64,000 nt of DNA from Natrialba swarupiae (GCF_008245225.1 NZ_VTAW01000019.1:18747-82746); one strand, 5' to 3'. Positions 1 to 8,804 are shown, counted from the first letter of the stretch. Notes: generated from the letters alone by a model not told the origin. A program made the numbers and translations.

Positions 1-491
1 GGACGGTGATGTCCGGCGAGGTCGAGGCCGGCGACGAACTCCTGATCGGGCCGATGCCCGACGGGCGGTTCCAGGAAGTCGAGGTCCGCTCGATCGAGAT
101 GCACTACCACCGGGTCGACGAGGCCCAGGCGGGACGGATCGTCGGTATCGCGCTCAAGGGGATCAAAGAGAGCGCGATCGAACGCGGGATGGCGTTGCTC
201 CCCCGCGATGCGGATCCCAAGCCAGTACGGGAGTTCGAGGCCGAGGTGATGGTGCTCAACCATCCCACCCGGATCGGCGACGGCTACGAACCCGTCGTCC
301 ACCTCGAGACGATCGGCGAGGCCGCCGCCTTCTATCCGGAGGACGGCCGTCTGCTGCCCGGTGACTCGGGCGAGGCCACCGTCCGCTTCAAGTTCCGACC
401 GTATCTCGTCGAGGAGGGCCAGAAGTTCGTCTTCCGCGAGGGTCGAAGCAAGGGCGTCGGGACGGTCACGGACATCCACCCGATGGAGTGA
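1..491 (+). CDS. GTPBP1-like translational GTPase, C-terminal part (5' end outside window)
   Basis: The reading frame runs in from the left edge and stops at 491, so only about 160 C-terminal residues are present and the G domain is outside the window. The visible part looks like the two beta-barrel domains that follow the G domain in EF-Tu/eEF1A-type GTPases: GDELLIGP and VRSIEMHY belong to domain II (about residues 5-60), and the remainder, with VRFKFRPYLVEEGQ near the end, to domain III. The RSIEMHYHRVDEAQAG segment is typical of the archaeal and eukaryotic GTPBP1/GTPBP2 branch. The expected role is in RNA or ribosome quality control, which cannot be tested here because the catalytic part is missing. 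Confidence 0.75.
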   Translation, partial: TVMSGEVEAGDELLIGPMPDGRFQEVEVRSIEMHYHRVDEAQAGRIVGIALKGIKESAIERGMALLPRDADPKPVREFEAEVMVLNHPTRIGDGYEPVVHLETIGEAAAFYPEDGRLLPGDSGEATVRFKFRPYLVEEGQKFVFREGRSKGVGTVTDIHPME

Positions 492-579
492 CGACGACTC
501 GTCGACGTCGCCGAGAGTTCGTCTCCTCTACCCGTGGTCCGACTGCTGCCGTACGTTCACTTTCGATGATTGTGGCTGA

Positions 580-786
580 GTCGACATCCCTTGGGACTGT
601 GCTCCCCGACAGCTTCTACGGCCGACTCGAGTGGGCGGTCACGGAATCGCTGATCGTCTCCGGAATTCTCCCCTTCTGGGTGTCGTCGCCGCCGGCGTCT
701 CGCTCAGCGTCGGTCTCCTCCTGTTCCCGCTGGATCTGCTGGGGATCTACACCCCCGGTTCGTCCCACCAGCAGATGGTCACGTGA
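580..786 (+). pseudogene. possible frameshifted remnant of a small membrane protein
   Basis: No intact gene fills 492-787. Two frames give protein-like pieces that join end to end. One contains FYGRLEWAVTES and SGILPF (about 612-680). The next frame continues with LLGVVAAGVSLSVGLLLFP and ends LDLLGIYTPGS, stopping at 786; this second part would be one membrane-spanning helix. A single-base shift near 680 would fuse them. No clear start codon or promoter is visible and I recognise no family, so this is an inference from composition. It lies next to a certain pseudogene, which fits a decaying strip. Confidence 0.25.
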
Positions 787-787
787 G

Positions 788-1109
788 TCAGAACTGGGTG
801 ACGACGGGTATTCCGACGGTTCGATACTCGTCCATCGCTGACAGCGTCTCGGGAACGTCCTCGAGCGAGAGGCGTTCCCCGACGATCTCCTGTGCGACGT
901 CGTGGACCGCCGTTGCGTCGATCGTCTCGGCTGCCTCGAGTTCCCGCGCCCGCTCGAGTGGCTCCGGGCGGACGTCGACGGCGATCGGTCGGGCACCGAG
1001 TGCCGCCGCGACGTGGACCGCCGACAGACCGACGCCGGCCTGGCTCCGGAGTCGCTACGTCTTCGGTCACGAGCGGTTCGCCGTGTTCCTCGATGACGGC
1101 AGCGCGCGT
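788..1109 (-). pseudogene. degraded zinc-type alcohol dehydrogenase
   Basis: Reading leftward from 1109, the first ~25 codons match the N-terminus of medium-chain alcohol dehydrogenases (RAAVIEEHGEPL then EDVATPEPG), but the start codon position holds ACG instead of ATG. The whole zinc-binding catalytic part is then missing. The frame changes and a Rossmann piece follows (GVGLSAVHVAAALGARPIAVD, here split by eye as GVGLSAVHVAAAL and GARPIAVD), then another deletion and the C-terminal end (RLSLEDVPETLSAMDEY, ending PVVTQF) before TGA at 788-790. About 105 codons remain of a usual ~350. This is a remnant with at least two internal deletions, one frame change and a lost start, so it cannot make an active enzyme. 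Confidence 0.8.
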
Positions 1110-1253
1110 CGCTCGAGTTTTCCGGCGACGAGAACAAAAAGATACCCGGCCGAACGAAGAATCGTGTGTCGATCCGCCGAGACAGCCCGTCGAATCGGTG
1201 TCGGGCCGCTCGAGCGACGGGGCGAGGAGTCACCGCCACTGTCGCGGCTGTGC

Positions 1254-2027
1254 CTACCCCGAAAAGAGGTCTTTGATCCGGCCGATCACGCCGCCGGTGG
1301 AGTCGCTGGCCCCTTCGTCGTCTGCGGACCCCGCCGAAGTGTCGGCTCCGGCCTCACTGTCCTCGAGTTGGGCCGTATCTCCCTCGATCCGTGCCGCGTC
1401 GCCGTCGGTTGGGGCGGTATCGCCGGTCGACCGGGCGTACGATTTCGTCGATGGACTCGCCGTCTCGAGGTCGTCCAGCGAGAGGTCGACCTCGTCGATT
1501 TCGGGCGAGGGGTCGCGGCCTTCGCCGGCTTCCGCGGCCCGGACGTCCGCACCCGTGACGTCCCCGCGTGCGATCCGGGCCTCGAGTGCGTTGTGGTCCA
1601 CGGTCCGATCCTCGCCGGCAGTTTCGCCGTCGCGGTCGGTACCGGATTCACCGCCAGCGTCGTTCGCGGGAACTGTTTCACCACGGCCGTCGCTCGAGGC
1701 GCGACGCTCGGGTTCGTCGATCGTCTCTGGAACGCGTTCCTCGTCGAACGCCACCACACCGGACCCTTCCGGCCCGGTACTCTCGTCGTCGTCCGTCTCG
1801 CTCGTCGTTTCGACCCGCGGGGAGTCGTCTTCGGGCTCGTTCGAACGCGAACCGTCCTCCGACTCGTTGTCCGGAGCGGACTCGTCCAGCGAGTCCAGGA
1901 TGTCGTCGACGCTTCGCTCCGAGACGACTCGCTGTGGCCCGCCACCGGGCTCGAGCCCGCCACTCGAGGTTCCGGCTGACCCTTCGACGTCGTCCTCGTC
2001 GGAACGGTGCGATCTGTCGTCGGTCAT
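1254..2027 (-). CDS. highly acidic haloarchaeal hypothetical protein
   Basis: The product is 257 residues, low in complexity and very rich in Asp, Glu, Ser, Thr and Gly, with no membrane segment or signal peptide. A short helical patch near residue 30 (RSVDDILDSLDES), a second patch around IDEVDLSLDDLE, and an amphipathic C-terminal tail (GVIGRIKDLFSG) are the only parts that look structured; the rest is probably disordered. The start at 2027 (MTDDRSHRS) is preferred over an upstream start that adds a Cys/Trp-rich stretch out of keeping with the protein. I recognise no family. The layout resembles haloarchaeal linker or scaffold proteins whose conserved ends are the binding sites, which is inference. 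Confidence 0.65.
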   Translation of the reverse strand: MTDDRSHRSDEDDVEGSAGTSSGGLEPGGGPQRVVSERSVDDILDSLDESAPDNESEDGSRSNEPEDDSPRVETTSETDDDESTGPEGSGVVAFDEERVPETIDEPERRASSDGRGETVPANDAGGESGTDRDGETAGEDRTVDHNALEARIARGDVTGADVRAAEAGEGRDPSPEIDEVDLSLDDLETASPSTKSYARSTGDTAPTDGDAARIEGDTAQLEDSEAGADTSAGSADDEGASDSTGGVIGRIKDLFSG

Positions 2028-2200
2028 GGTGGATGTCTGCCCACCGGGCCAGCATAATTGTTTCGACGAACACAACCTGTAAGAAATGGAACTAGTCCGG
2101 GACTGGTCGGCGACTCTTCGTACGGTCTACTGTCCGTCAGGTCCGGCCCAACCGCGATCTGTGGGGCGGACGTGACCGGACAGTGGGACAGCAACCCGTC

Positions 2201-2983
2201 TCACTCGACGAGTGCCGGCCGTGACAGGACGACGTTGAGTACGGCCCCGAACAGGATGACGATGCCGGCGAAGTAGAGCCAGGTGACGAACAACAACACT
2301 CCACCGACAGCGCCGTACGCCTGATACCGGCCAGCGTTCGCGGCGTAGAGCTGGAATCCTGCCTGCAGGATCGCCCAGCCGACGGCGGCGAACAGTGCGC
2401 CGGGAACTGCTTCCGCGAGGTCGATCGAAATCGGCGGCAGGACGTAGTAGATCGGAAGGAACACGAGAACGAGTCCGACTAGCAAGACGACCCAGCTCAG
2501 CACTCCCGCGTACGGAACGGCTCCGGAGACGATACCGAGCACCGTCCCCACGACGATCATCAGCGCCAGGGCACCTGTGCCGGCGACGATGACGACCAGC
2601 CCCTCTCGGATCTCGGTGAGAAGCGAGTCCTCGGCGACCTCGTCGTAGATTCTGTCGAAAGCCAGGCTGAGCCCGCGAAACACCTTGAGCGCACCCCAGA
2701 TGGCGACGCCGAGCGCCACAACCGTCGCCTCTGTGCGTCCAGCTTCGGTCGTCAGCGCGTCGGTAACGAGGTCCTCGCCGGCTTCGGGGAGAAAGTCGCC
2801 GGCGACGAGGATCAACTGCTGTGCGATCCGCTCCCCGCCGAGAAGCGAGCCGACGACGAGCGCGAGCAACACGAGCGGGATCACGGAGACGAACGCGTAG
2901 TAGGCGAAGCCGGCCGCGAGGTAGGTAACGTCGCGGTCGCTCGCGGTTCGATAGAGCGCGAGGGTCGTCGCTTTCGGATCCAT
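2201..2983 (-). CDS. YihY/BrkB family inner-membrane protein
   Basis: The 260-residue protein has the family layout: a short soluble start (DRDVTYLAAGFAYYAFVS is the conserved entry, quoted in part as LAAGFAYYAF), then about six membrane helices and a Gly/Tyr-rich segment (RYQAYGAVGGVLLFVTWLY, in part YGAVGGVLL) close to the end. YihY/BrkB proteins are polytopic membrane proteins of uncertain function; the old name ribonuclease BN is a misassignment. The ATG at 2983 is the only reasonable start and the AT-richer stretch just upstream (about 2995-3010) could carry its promoter. It stands alone between genes of unrelated function. Confidence 0.9.
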   Translation of the reverse strand: MDPKATTLALYRTASDRDVTYLAAGFAYYAFVSVIPLVLLALVVGSLLGGERIAQQLILVAGDFLPEAGEDLVTDALTTEAGRTEATVVALGVAIWGALKVFRGLSLAFDRIYDEVAEDSLLTEIREGLVVIVAGTGALALMIVVGTVLGIVSGAVPYAGVLSWVVLLVGLVLVFLPIYYVLPPISIDLAEAVPGALFAAVGWAILQAGFQLYAANAGRYQAYGAVGGVLLFVTWLYFAGIVILFGAVLNVVLSRPALVE

Positions 2984-3224
2984 ACTGGATCTACGACCGC
3001 CGACCTATTGACGTTGTGATCGGTTTGCACCAGCTGTGCCGGCTCCGTCGCGACTCTCGAGTTCGTCATTTCTGGTTTGTGGCAGTGTCACAGTCCGTCC
3101 GAGAGTCTCACGGAGTTCCTACACACCACCTCCAGCGGTCGTCTCATACCGTCTACCGTGCGTTATTTCTGGCACATCTGGATCCGGACAGCAGTTGCGT
3201 CGGGATATCGGGACAGCAAGCCTA

Positions 3225-3986
3225 TCAGTACTCGTGACAGAAGTTGTGCGACGCGTAGACTTCGCCGTCGTCGGTGATGTAGACGCCGACACCGCCGCGG
3301 TCCCAGCCCGGCCCGCCGTGGTCTTCGAGGATCGCCTCGCGATGGGACGTGGAGTTCATCCACTGGTCGACTAGCCCCTCCGCGACCCCTTCGGCGGTGT
3401 GGTACTCGACGATATCGCCGTTTCCGGGCCGCTCGACCGGTCTGTCGACCCACGTGAGCGCGATGTTTTCACCGTAGCCTCGACAGTAGCCGTCGACCGC
3501 GCTGAACCGATCGAACGGACCTTCGTCGTCGGGGTTGACGTGTGCGAAGTACTCGCGCTCGGCCATGTCCTGGCTGTGTGCACGCGAGACCGAGGCTACG
3601 GTGCCGTCCCACTCGAGGGGCTCGAGGCCGTGGTCGGCCCGTCGGTCGTTCACTTCGGCGTGGACGAATCGCTCGACGTCGGCCGACGAGATGGGCTCGA
3701 CATCGGTTTCGTACGTCGACGCTCCGGGGTCGTCGGGGTCGGTAACGTCGGGATAGTGCTCGTCGACCGGCGGCGGGTCGGCGCTCGGATTCGGCAGATC
3801 TCGAACGTCGACGAACTCGACGTCGTTGACCGTCTCGAGCGTCGACGGCGCGAACGTGACGATCCCAAAGACGAGCGCCGAGAGGACGGCGACGGCGAGA
3901 ACCAGTCGAACGATCGCACGGAGGATGACACGATCGCTCGAGTCGTCGGCGTCCCCCACCCGTTCGCTCGCAGGTCGGCGGTCCAT
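3225..3986 (-). CDS. membrane-anchored CAP (SCP/PR-1-like) domain protein
   Basis: The product is 253 residues. A charged cytoplasmic start is followed by one membrane helix (about 22-45, LVLAVAVLSALVFG), an acidic linker, and a CAP domain over the last ~150 residues. Typical CAP elements are visible: RFVHAEVNDRRADHGL opening the domain, AHSQDMAEREYFAHVNP carrying the first conserved His, GENIAL in the middle, and HNFCHEY at the very end. CAP proteins are extracellular or surface proteins with varied, often unknown, roles. The anchor would place the domain outside the cell. A start six codons upstream at 4004 is equally possible. It has no obvious operon partner. Confidence 0.88.
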   Translation of the reverse strand: MDRRPASERVGDADDSSDRVILRAIVRLVLAVAVLSALVFGIVTFAPSTLETVNDVEFVDVRDLPNPSADPPPVDEHYPDVTDPDDPGASTYETDVEPISSADVERFVHAEVNDRRADHGLEPLEWDGTVASVSRAHSQDMAEREYFAHVNPDDEGPFDRFSAVDGYCRGYGENIALTWVDRPVERPGNGDIVEYHTAEGVAEGLVDQWMNSTSHREAILEDHGGPGWDRGGVGVYITDDGEVYASHNFCHEY

Positions 3987-4072
3987 CGTTCGCCGGGACA
4001 CCACCAGTACCCAAGATGATCCGGGTGCGTTGCAGTCGCTGAAACTCGGGTAGGTCGGAGCCGGTCCGGGCT

Positions 4073-4396
4073 CTATCCGCCCGCGGCGTCAGCGGCGTCA
4101 TTACCGAATATCGTCTCGTGGATGCCGATGACTAGCCCCGGGACGACAGCCATAAACAGGTGTTCCTCGAGTGGAATGCCGGCGACGTCGATGCCGGTTC
4201 GGAGCGTGATGTCGAAGACGCCGACGGCGAGGGTGTACCGATCCCAGACGTACGCGATCGGATAGAGGACGAGGATCGTGACGGCGGCTTTCCGCAGCGC
4301 GCCCGCTCGCCTGAGCAGGACGAACGCGACGGTTCCCCAGAACAGTTCGGTGGCGAGATAGGTGTACCGACCGAGAACGCTGATGTCGGGTCTCAT
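4073..4396 (-). CDS. lycopene cyclase domain protein (CrtYc/CrtYd half-size)
   Basis: The product is about 107 residues with three hydrophobic helices. It ends in the lycopene-cyclase-domain signature FDITLRTGIDVAGIPLEEH (key residues Asp-Ile-Ala-Gly-Ile-Pro-x-Glu-Glu-His) followed by LFMAVVPGLV. In this family CrtYc and CrtYd are separate ~110-residue subunits in some actinobacteria and are fused in haloarchaeal beta-carotene-forming cyclases. Here only one half-unit is seen, with no partner half and no other carotenoid gene adjacent. It could pair with a second half elsewhere or be a carotenoid-related membrane protein of other function. The start at 4396 (MRPDISV) is chosen because the nine upstream codons are not membrane-like. 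Confidence 0.75.
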   Translation of the reverse strand: MRPDISVLGRYTYLATELFWGTVAFVLLRRAGALRKAAVTILVLYPIAYVWDRYTLAVGVFDITLRTGIDVAGIPLEEHLFMAVVPGLVIGIHETIFGNDAADAAGG

Positions 4397-4494
4397 ACGT
4401 CGTACGTTTCGGTTCGAAGACAAGAAACTTCCTCCGGGCGACGGGAACAGGCAGTATCTTCAAAAGCCCTGCAGCAGTATATCCTCTCGTAACG

Positions 4495-5652
4495 ATGAAT
4501 ATCGCTGATATCGCCACGCAGGAGTACATCGAAGTCGACGTTGGAACGCGCATGGGGAAGGTCCGTTCGACCTTCGAGAACGGCAACCCGAAGGGAATTA
4601 TCGTCGCTGACGACGGGGAGTACGAGGGCGTCATCAGCGAGCGGGAGGTGCTGCAGTCTCACGTCGAAGACGACGCGAAGGTGGCTGCCCTGATCAAGCC
4701 GAGTCGAAGCGCACCGGCCCCGCGTGTCAGCCGCGACGAAGATGTCCGAGAAACCGCTCGAGTGTTGATCGAGAGCAACGCGAAGATGGCACCCGTCTTC
4801 GAGGACGGCGAACTCTGGGGCGTGATCAGCAGCGATGCCGTCCTCGAGGCGGTTCTCGAGAACCTCAACGCACTCACGGTCGAAGACGTCTACTCGGCGG
4901 AGCCGGTCACGATCGCAGAGGACGACGGAATCGGGAAGGCGATCAACAGGCTTCGTGAACACGGCATCTCTCGCATCCCGGTCCAGAACGAGAACGGATA
5001 TCTCACCGGCGTCGTGACGACCCACGACATCGCCGATTTCGTCATCCGCGAGAACGACCGGATGACCACCGGGGACCGAGTTGGCGACAACGAACGGATG
5101 CTCGACGTCCCGGTCTACGACATCATGAACAGCCCCGTCGAGACGACGTCGCTCGACGCCACCGCAGAGGAAGCCGTCGAAACGATGCTCGAACTCGATT
5201 ACGGCGGGTTGATGGTCACTCCCGACGACGACGACCGGATCGTCACTGGCGTCGTCACCAAGACCGACGTCCTGCGCGCGCTGACGTTTACGGAAGAAGA
5301 ACACATGGACGTTCAGATTACGAACATCTCCCTTCTCGATACGATATCCCGAGAGTCGATCGTCGAGAGCATCACGGAGGTCGCCGACAAGTACGCCGAG
5401 ATGCAGGTGATGCACGCACACGTCCGCTTCAAAGAGCACAAAGAGAAACTGCGCGGGACGCCGTTGATCCACTGCCAGATCCGCCTCCGCACGAACAAGG
5501 GCCAGGTCGCCGGCACCGGCGAAGGCTACGGCGCGGAGAACGCCTTTCGTGTCGCCCTCGACAAACTCGAGCGAAACGTCTTGGAGGTCAAGGGCGTGAC
5601 GAGCGACCAGGAGTACCGCGGCCAGTTACTCCGAAAACTGAACGAACTGTAG
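4495..5652 (+). CDS. four-CBS-domain protein with C-terminal HPF-like ribosome-binding domain
   Basis: The 385-residue cytoplasmic protein has four CBS repeats over about residues 1-260 (each with the GVxxxxD ending: YEGVISEREVL, LWGVISSDAVL, LTGVVTTHDIA, VTGVVTKTDVL), then a domain of about 120 residues. That domain resembles the hibernation-promoting factor/RaiA fold: MHAHVRFKEHKEK, a basic strand, and the family-like close AFRVALDKLERNVLEVKG. CBS pairs usually sense adenine nucleotides, so the arrangement suggests ribosome idling tied to energy charge. The function is inferred, the domains are seen. A TATA-like CTTCAAAAGC lies about 30 nt upstream of the ATG. The gene is monocistronic and divergent from the lycopene-cyclase-like gene. 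Confidence 0.88.
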   Translation: MNIADIATQEYIEVDVGTRMGKVRSTFENGNPKGIIVADDGEYEGVISEREVLQSHVEDDAKVAALIKPSRSAPAPRVSRDEDVRETARVLIESNAKMAPVFEDGELWGVISSDAVLEAVLENLNALTVEDVYSAEPVTIAEDDGIGKAINRLREHGISRIPVQNENGYLTGVVTTHDIADFVIRENDRMTTGDRVGDNERMLDVPVYDIMNSPVETTSLDATAEEAVETMLELDYGGLMVTPDDDDRIVTGVVTKTDVLRALTFTEEEHMDVQITNISLLDTISRESIVESITEVADKYAEMQVMHAHVRFKEHKEKLRGTPLIHCQIRLRTNKGQVAGTGEGYGAENAFRVALDKLERNVLEVKGVTSDQEYRGQLLRKLNEL

Positions 5653-6035
5653 CGCCCTCGCCCCCGTCGTTTGTTCGGAATATCGGTCTGCTAACGAGCG
5701 GGAACGATTGCTCGGTCGTTCTCATCCGTATCCAACCCAGGTGGCTGCCGACGCCGCTGGCGGTTCATTTCGTGACGGGAGCCGATGTCAGAAGTGACTC
5801 ATCTGGCACACACGAATTCAGGTGGCGAACGCCACCGGAGGGTGTGATCGAAGAGTCGATGAACTGCGACGTGGACGGTTTCGCTCCGGCCATTCGAGGA
5901 GAATGAAACGATCGTCCAATTGATCTCGGATTCTGGAGGTCATATTATTTGTTTGGAAATACTGAACTGCTGATCGAATATCCATTCAGTTTTCCAGATG
6001 AAAAGAAGTACACAGTAACCGATCCTGACATCAGC
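5653..6035. other. intergenic region, no gene seen
   Basis: About 380 bases separate the CBS-HPF gene from the oligopeptide transporter operon. I found no convincing reading frame or RNA gene. It contains a short perfect palindrome (5821-5836) and becomes clearly AT-rich from about 5935, as expected where a promoter and regulator sites precede the operon. Confidence 0.6.
5821..5836. promoter_or_regulatory. perfect inverted repeat, possible operator
   Basis: GGTGGCG-AA-CGCCACC is a perfect 7-bp inverted repeat with a two-base centre, about 250 bases upstream of the transporter operon. No T-tract follows, so it is not a typical terminator. A dimeric regulator site is possible but not shown. 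Confidence 0.3.
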
Positions 6036-6047
6036 AACATTTATGAA
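6036..6047 (+). promoter_or_regulatory. TATA-like element of the oligopeptide transporter operon
   Basis: CATTTATGAAAA is centred about 30 nt upstream of the ATG at 6073, the usual distance for a haloarchaeal leaderless transcript. No equivalent element sits 27 nt before the alternative ATG at 6043, which supports the downstream start. Confidence 0.45.
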
Positions 6048-6072
6048 AAACCTGCTTGTTTCTCCATCTGGT

Positions 6073-7722
6073 ATGAAGGGTGCTAATAGACGAAGTATCG
6101 ACCGACGAACGCTGCTGAAACTTACCGGTGCCGCAGGGGCGGCGACCGGGATCGGAACGCTCGCCGGTTGTTTGGACGACGGAAACGGTACCGGTAACGG
6201 TGACGACGATGGAAACGGTGACGTAAACGGAGACGTCGACGAACTCACGATCACGCTGTCGCAGTTTCCGGACACGATCGATCCGCTCGATCACATCACC
6301 GGAGACTACTTCGACGTGTACGACCACATCTACGAACCGCTTTTCGACTTCGAACCCGGTGAGGGAATCTTCGGGCGCGTCGTCGAGGACTGGGAGATCC
6401 AGGAAGGCGAAGGGACGACTGAGCTTTCCCTCCGGGACGGCGTCGTCTTCCACAACGGCGACGACCTGACCGCGGAGGACGTCGCCTGGACAATCAATCG
6501 GACGGTTGATCCGGAGATGGGCGTCCCAAGCCCGATCGGGACCTTCGGTCTCGGTTCGATCGAGGGCGCGGAGGCGGTCGACGACACGACTCTCGAGGTC
6601 CACTACGGAGCCGCGCCTGGTCTGGCCGAGTTCGAGTTCGGTAACTACGCTCGCGCGCTGAACATGGAGTGGGCAATCGACAACCACGACGCCGAAAACG
6701 AGGCGATCTCCGGGGCCGACCCGGAGGATTTCAACGGGACCGGCCCGTACGAGGTCGTCGACTTCACCTCGGGCGAAGAGATCGTCCTCGAGCGGTTCGA
6801 CGATTACTGGGGCGACGAGCCACCGTTCGAGACGGTCAGGTTCAACGCCGATGGCGAATCCAGTGGTCGGGTGGCCTCACTCGAGACGGAAGAGACGGAT
6901 CTCACGATCAACATCCTGCCGGAGGACGTGACGACCGTCCAGAACGCCGACGGAGTCGAGGTACGGCAGGTGACGAGCTTCCGGAATATCTTCTGCCCGA
7001 TGAAAAACACGGTCGAACCGTTCGACAGCCAGGAGTTCCGGCAGGCGATGAACTACGCCGTCGACAACGAGGAGATCGTCAATACGATCCTCAGCGGGTT
7101 CGGCGAGCCCCGAGGGCAGCCAGTTGCACCCGGAATCAACGGTTTCAACGACAGTATCGAACCCTACGAACAGGACATCGGGACGGCCGAGAGCCTCGTC
7201 GAGGAGAGCGGCTACGGTGGTGTGGAGATCGAACTCGTCGCACCGTCCGGTCGATATCTCAACGACGCCGACGTCGGTGAGACGGTCGCAGACCAGATCA
7301 ACCAACTCGACAACGTCGACTGCGAGGCAAACATCGTCGACTTCGGCGTCGTCTCGGACGCGAACCAGGCTGGCGTCGAGCCCGACGAGTATGGCGATAC
7401 CTGGGAGATACCGTTCTACCTGATCGGTTGGGGGACTATCACCGGCGACACTGACTACGGTGTCCAGGGCTTCTTTACGATCCCTGACAACCCGAACCGG
7501 ACGTTCCACGACGAAGAACTCAGCGACGCAATTCTCGAGAGCCAGCAGATCGAGGATCCCGACGAGCGACGAGTGCAACTCGAGGAGGTCAACCAGCTCG
7601 CCCACGAGAAGGCCCCGTTCGTCTTCCTCCACACCCAGGAGAGCATCTACGGTGTCAGAGATGACATCCAGTGGGACCCACGCGAAGACGAGACCGTCTA
7701 CATCTGGGAAATGGAGCGGTAA
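6073..7722 (+). CDS. dppA: ABC transporter substrate-binding lipoprotein, dipeptide/oligopeptide type (SBP family 5)
   Basis: The product is about 549 residues. It begins with a twin-arginine signal (RRTLLKLTG) and a lipobox (TLAGC) at about residue 30, followed by a Gly/Asn/Asp linker, so it is exported folded and held outside by lipid. The body matches family-5 solute-binding proteins: FEPGEGIFGRVVEDWEI near the start, LRDGVVFHNGDDLTAEDV (the family signature, key residues Leu-Arg-x-Gly-Val-x-Phe-His-x-Gly), and FRQAMNYAVDNEEIV centrally. It captures peptides or similar solutes for the permease and ATPase genes that follow. The substrate is not readable from sequence. The start at 6073 fits the Tat signal and promoter; an ATG ten codons upstream is the alternative. 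Confidence 0.92.
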   Translation: MKGANRRSIDRRTLLKLTGAAGAATGIGTLAGCLDDGNGTGNGDDDGNGDVNGDVDELTITLSQFPDTIDPLDHITGDYFDVYDHIYEPLFDFEPGEGIFGRVVEDWEIQEGEGTTELSLRDGVVFHNGDDLTAEDVAWTINRTVDPEMGVPSPIGTFGLGSIEGAEAVDDTTLEVHYGAAPGLAEFEFGNYARALNMEWAIDNHDAENEAISGADPEDFNGTGPYEVVDFTSGEEIVLERFDDYWGDEPPFETVRFNADGESSGRVASLETEETDLTINILPEDVTTVQNADGVEVRQVTSFRNIFCPMKNTVEPFDSQEFRQAMNYAVDNEEIVNTILSGFGEPRGQPVAPGINGFNDSIEPYEQDIGTAESLVEESGYGGVEIELVAPSGRYLNDADVGETVADQINQLDNVDCEANIVDFGVVSDANQAGVEPDEYGDTWEIPFYLIGWGTITGDTDYGVQGFFTIPDNPNRTFHDEELSDAILESQQIEDPDERRVQLEEVNQLAHEKAPFVFLHTQESIYGVRDDIQWDPREDETVYIWEMER

Positions 7723-7814
7723 CGACAGGTCTCGCGGCCTGTCTTCCGGTGAAACGAAAGCGTGATTATCAGGCCCTCGATTCACTCGATACGGTCTATG
7801 GGTACTACATTCAA

Positions 7815-8804
7815 ATGACGCTGGGGAAGTTCCTCGTACGGCGGATACTTCAGGGTGTGTTCGTCATCTGGGGTGTCATCACGATCATGTTCGGGCTCAG
7901 GGCGGTGTCGCCCGGCGACCCGGCGAACCTGATGCTTGCCGAGGGAGCGACGCAGGCACTCGTCGAGCAAGTCAGAGAAGAGGAGGGATTGAACGAACCG
8001 ATCTACGTACAGTACTTCGATTACCTTCAGGGGATGGTCGTCGGTGATTTCGGCTACTCCTGGCAATCGAACAGGGAGGTCGAGGCGATGGTCATCGAAC
8101 GCATTCCGGCGACGATCGAACTCGCGGTGGCCGCAACGATTGTCGCGATCGTCATCGCGATCCCGCTCGGCGTTATTTCGGCGACGCGACGGAACCAGCC
8201 CTCCGACTACGGAGCGACGCTGTTTTCGTTGCTGGGGATCTCCACGCCGAACTTCTGGCTCGGACTGATGTTGATTCTCATTCTGGGCGTGTGGGCCGGT
8301 CTCTTTCCAACGGGTCGACGACCGGTCGGGTTCGGTCCGGCAGTCCTTACACTCGCCCAGACCGGCTCCCCGAGCGATATCTTCACGTGGCTGAAATACA
8401 TCGCGCTTCCCGCCATCACGCTCGGAACGTACTTTACGGCGCTGATCACCCGCCTCACCCGGAGTGGAATGGTCGACGAGCTCGGAAAACCCTACGTAAC
8501 GGCGAGTCAGGCGAAGGGACTGCCCGCGGTCCTCGTCCGGTACAAACACGTGCTTCGAAATACGATGATTCCGATCCTCACTGTCCTCGGTCTCCAGATC
8601 GGGACGCTGATGGGTGGTGCGGTCATCACCGAAACGGTGTTCAACTGGCCCGGTCTCGGACTCCGACTCATCGACGCACTGGATGCGCGAGACTGGCCGC
8701 TCATGCAGGGGATCGTCGTCTTCATCGCCATCGCGTTCGTCTCGATCAACATCGTCGTCGACGCACTGTACGCCTATCTCAACCCACAGGTGAGCGACGA
8801 ATGA
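7815..8804 (+). CDS. dppB: ABC transporter permease, DppB type
   Basis: The 329-residue protein has the DppB/OppB layout: first helix directly at the N-terminus (FLVRRILQGVFVIWGV), a large external loop, then five more helices. The inner-membrane coupling loop holds the EAA-type motif (YVTASQAKGLPAVLVRYKHVLRN, key residues Ala-x-Ala-Lys-Gly near 8500-8560). The ATG at 7815 gives the standard N-terminus; longer readings add 48 unrelated codons overlapping the previous gene. It sits 92 bases after the lipoprotein gene, and its TGA overlaps the next ATG (ATGA). It forms half of the membrane channel of the importer. Confidence 0.93.
   Translation: MTLGKFLVRRILQGVFVIWGVITIMFGLRAVSPGDPANLMLAEGATQALVEQVREEEGLNEPIYVQYFDYLQGMVVGDFGYSWQSNREVEAMVIERIPATIELAVAATIVAIVIAIPLGVISATRRNQPSDYGATLFSLLGISTPNFWLGLMLILILGVWAGLFPTGRRPVGFGPAVLTLAQTGSPSDIFTWLKYIALPAITLGTYFTALITRLTRSGMVDELGKPYVTASQAKGLPAVLVRYKHVLRNTMIPILTVLGLQIGTLMGGAVITETVFNWPGLGLRLIDALDARDWPLMQGIVVFIAIAFVSINIVVDALYAYLNPQVSDE

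Noticed and set aside
783..2095. Open + strand frames of about 400 codons
   Set aside because: They mirror the acidic minus-strand gene at 1254-2027 and the alcohol dehydrogenase remnant; composition is Arg/Ser/Pro-rich without any family.
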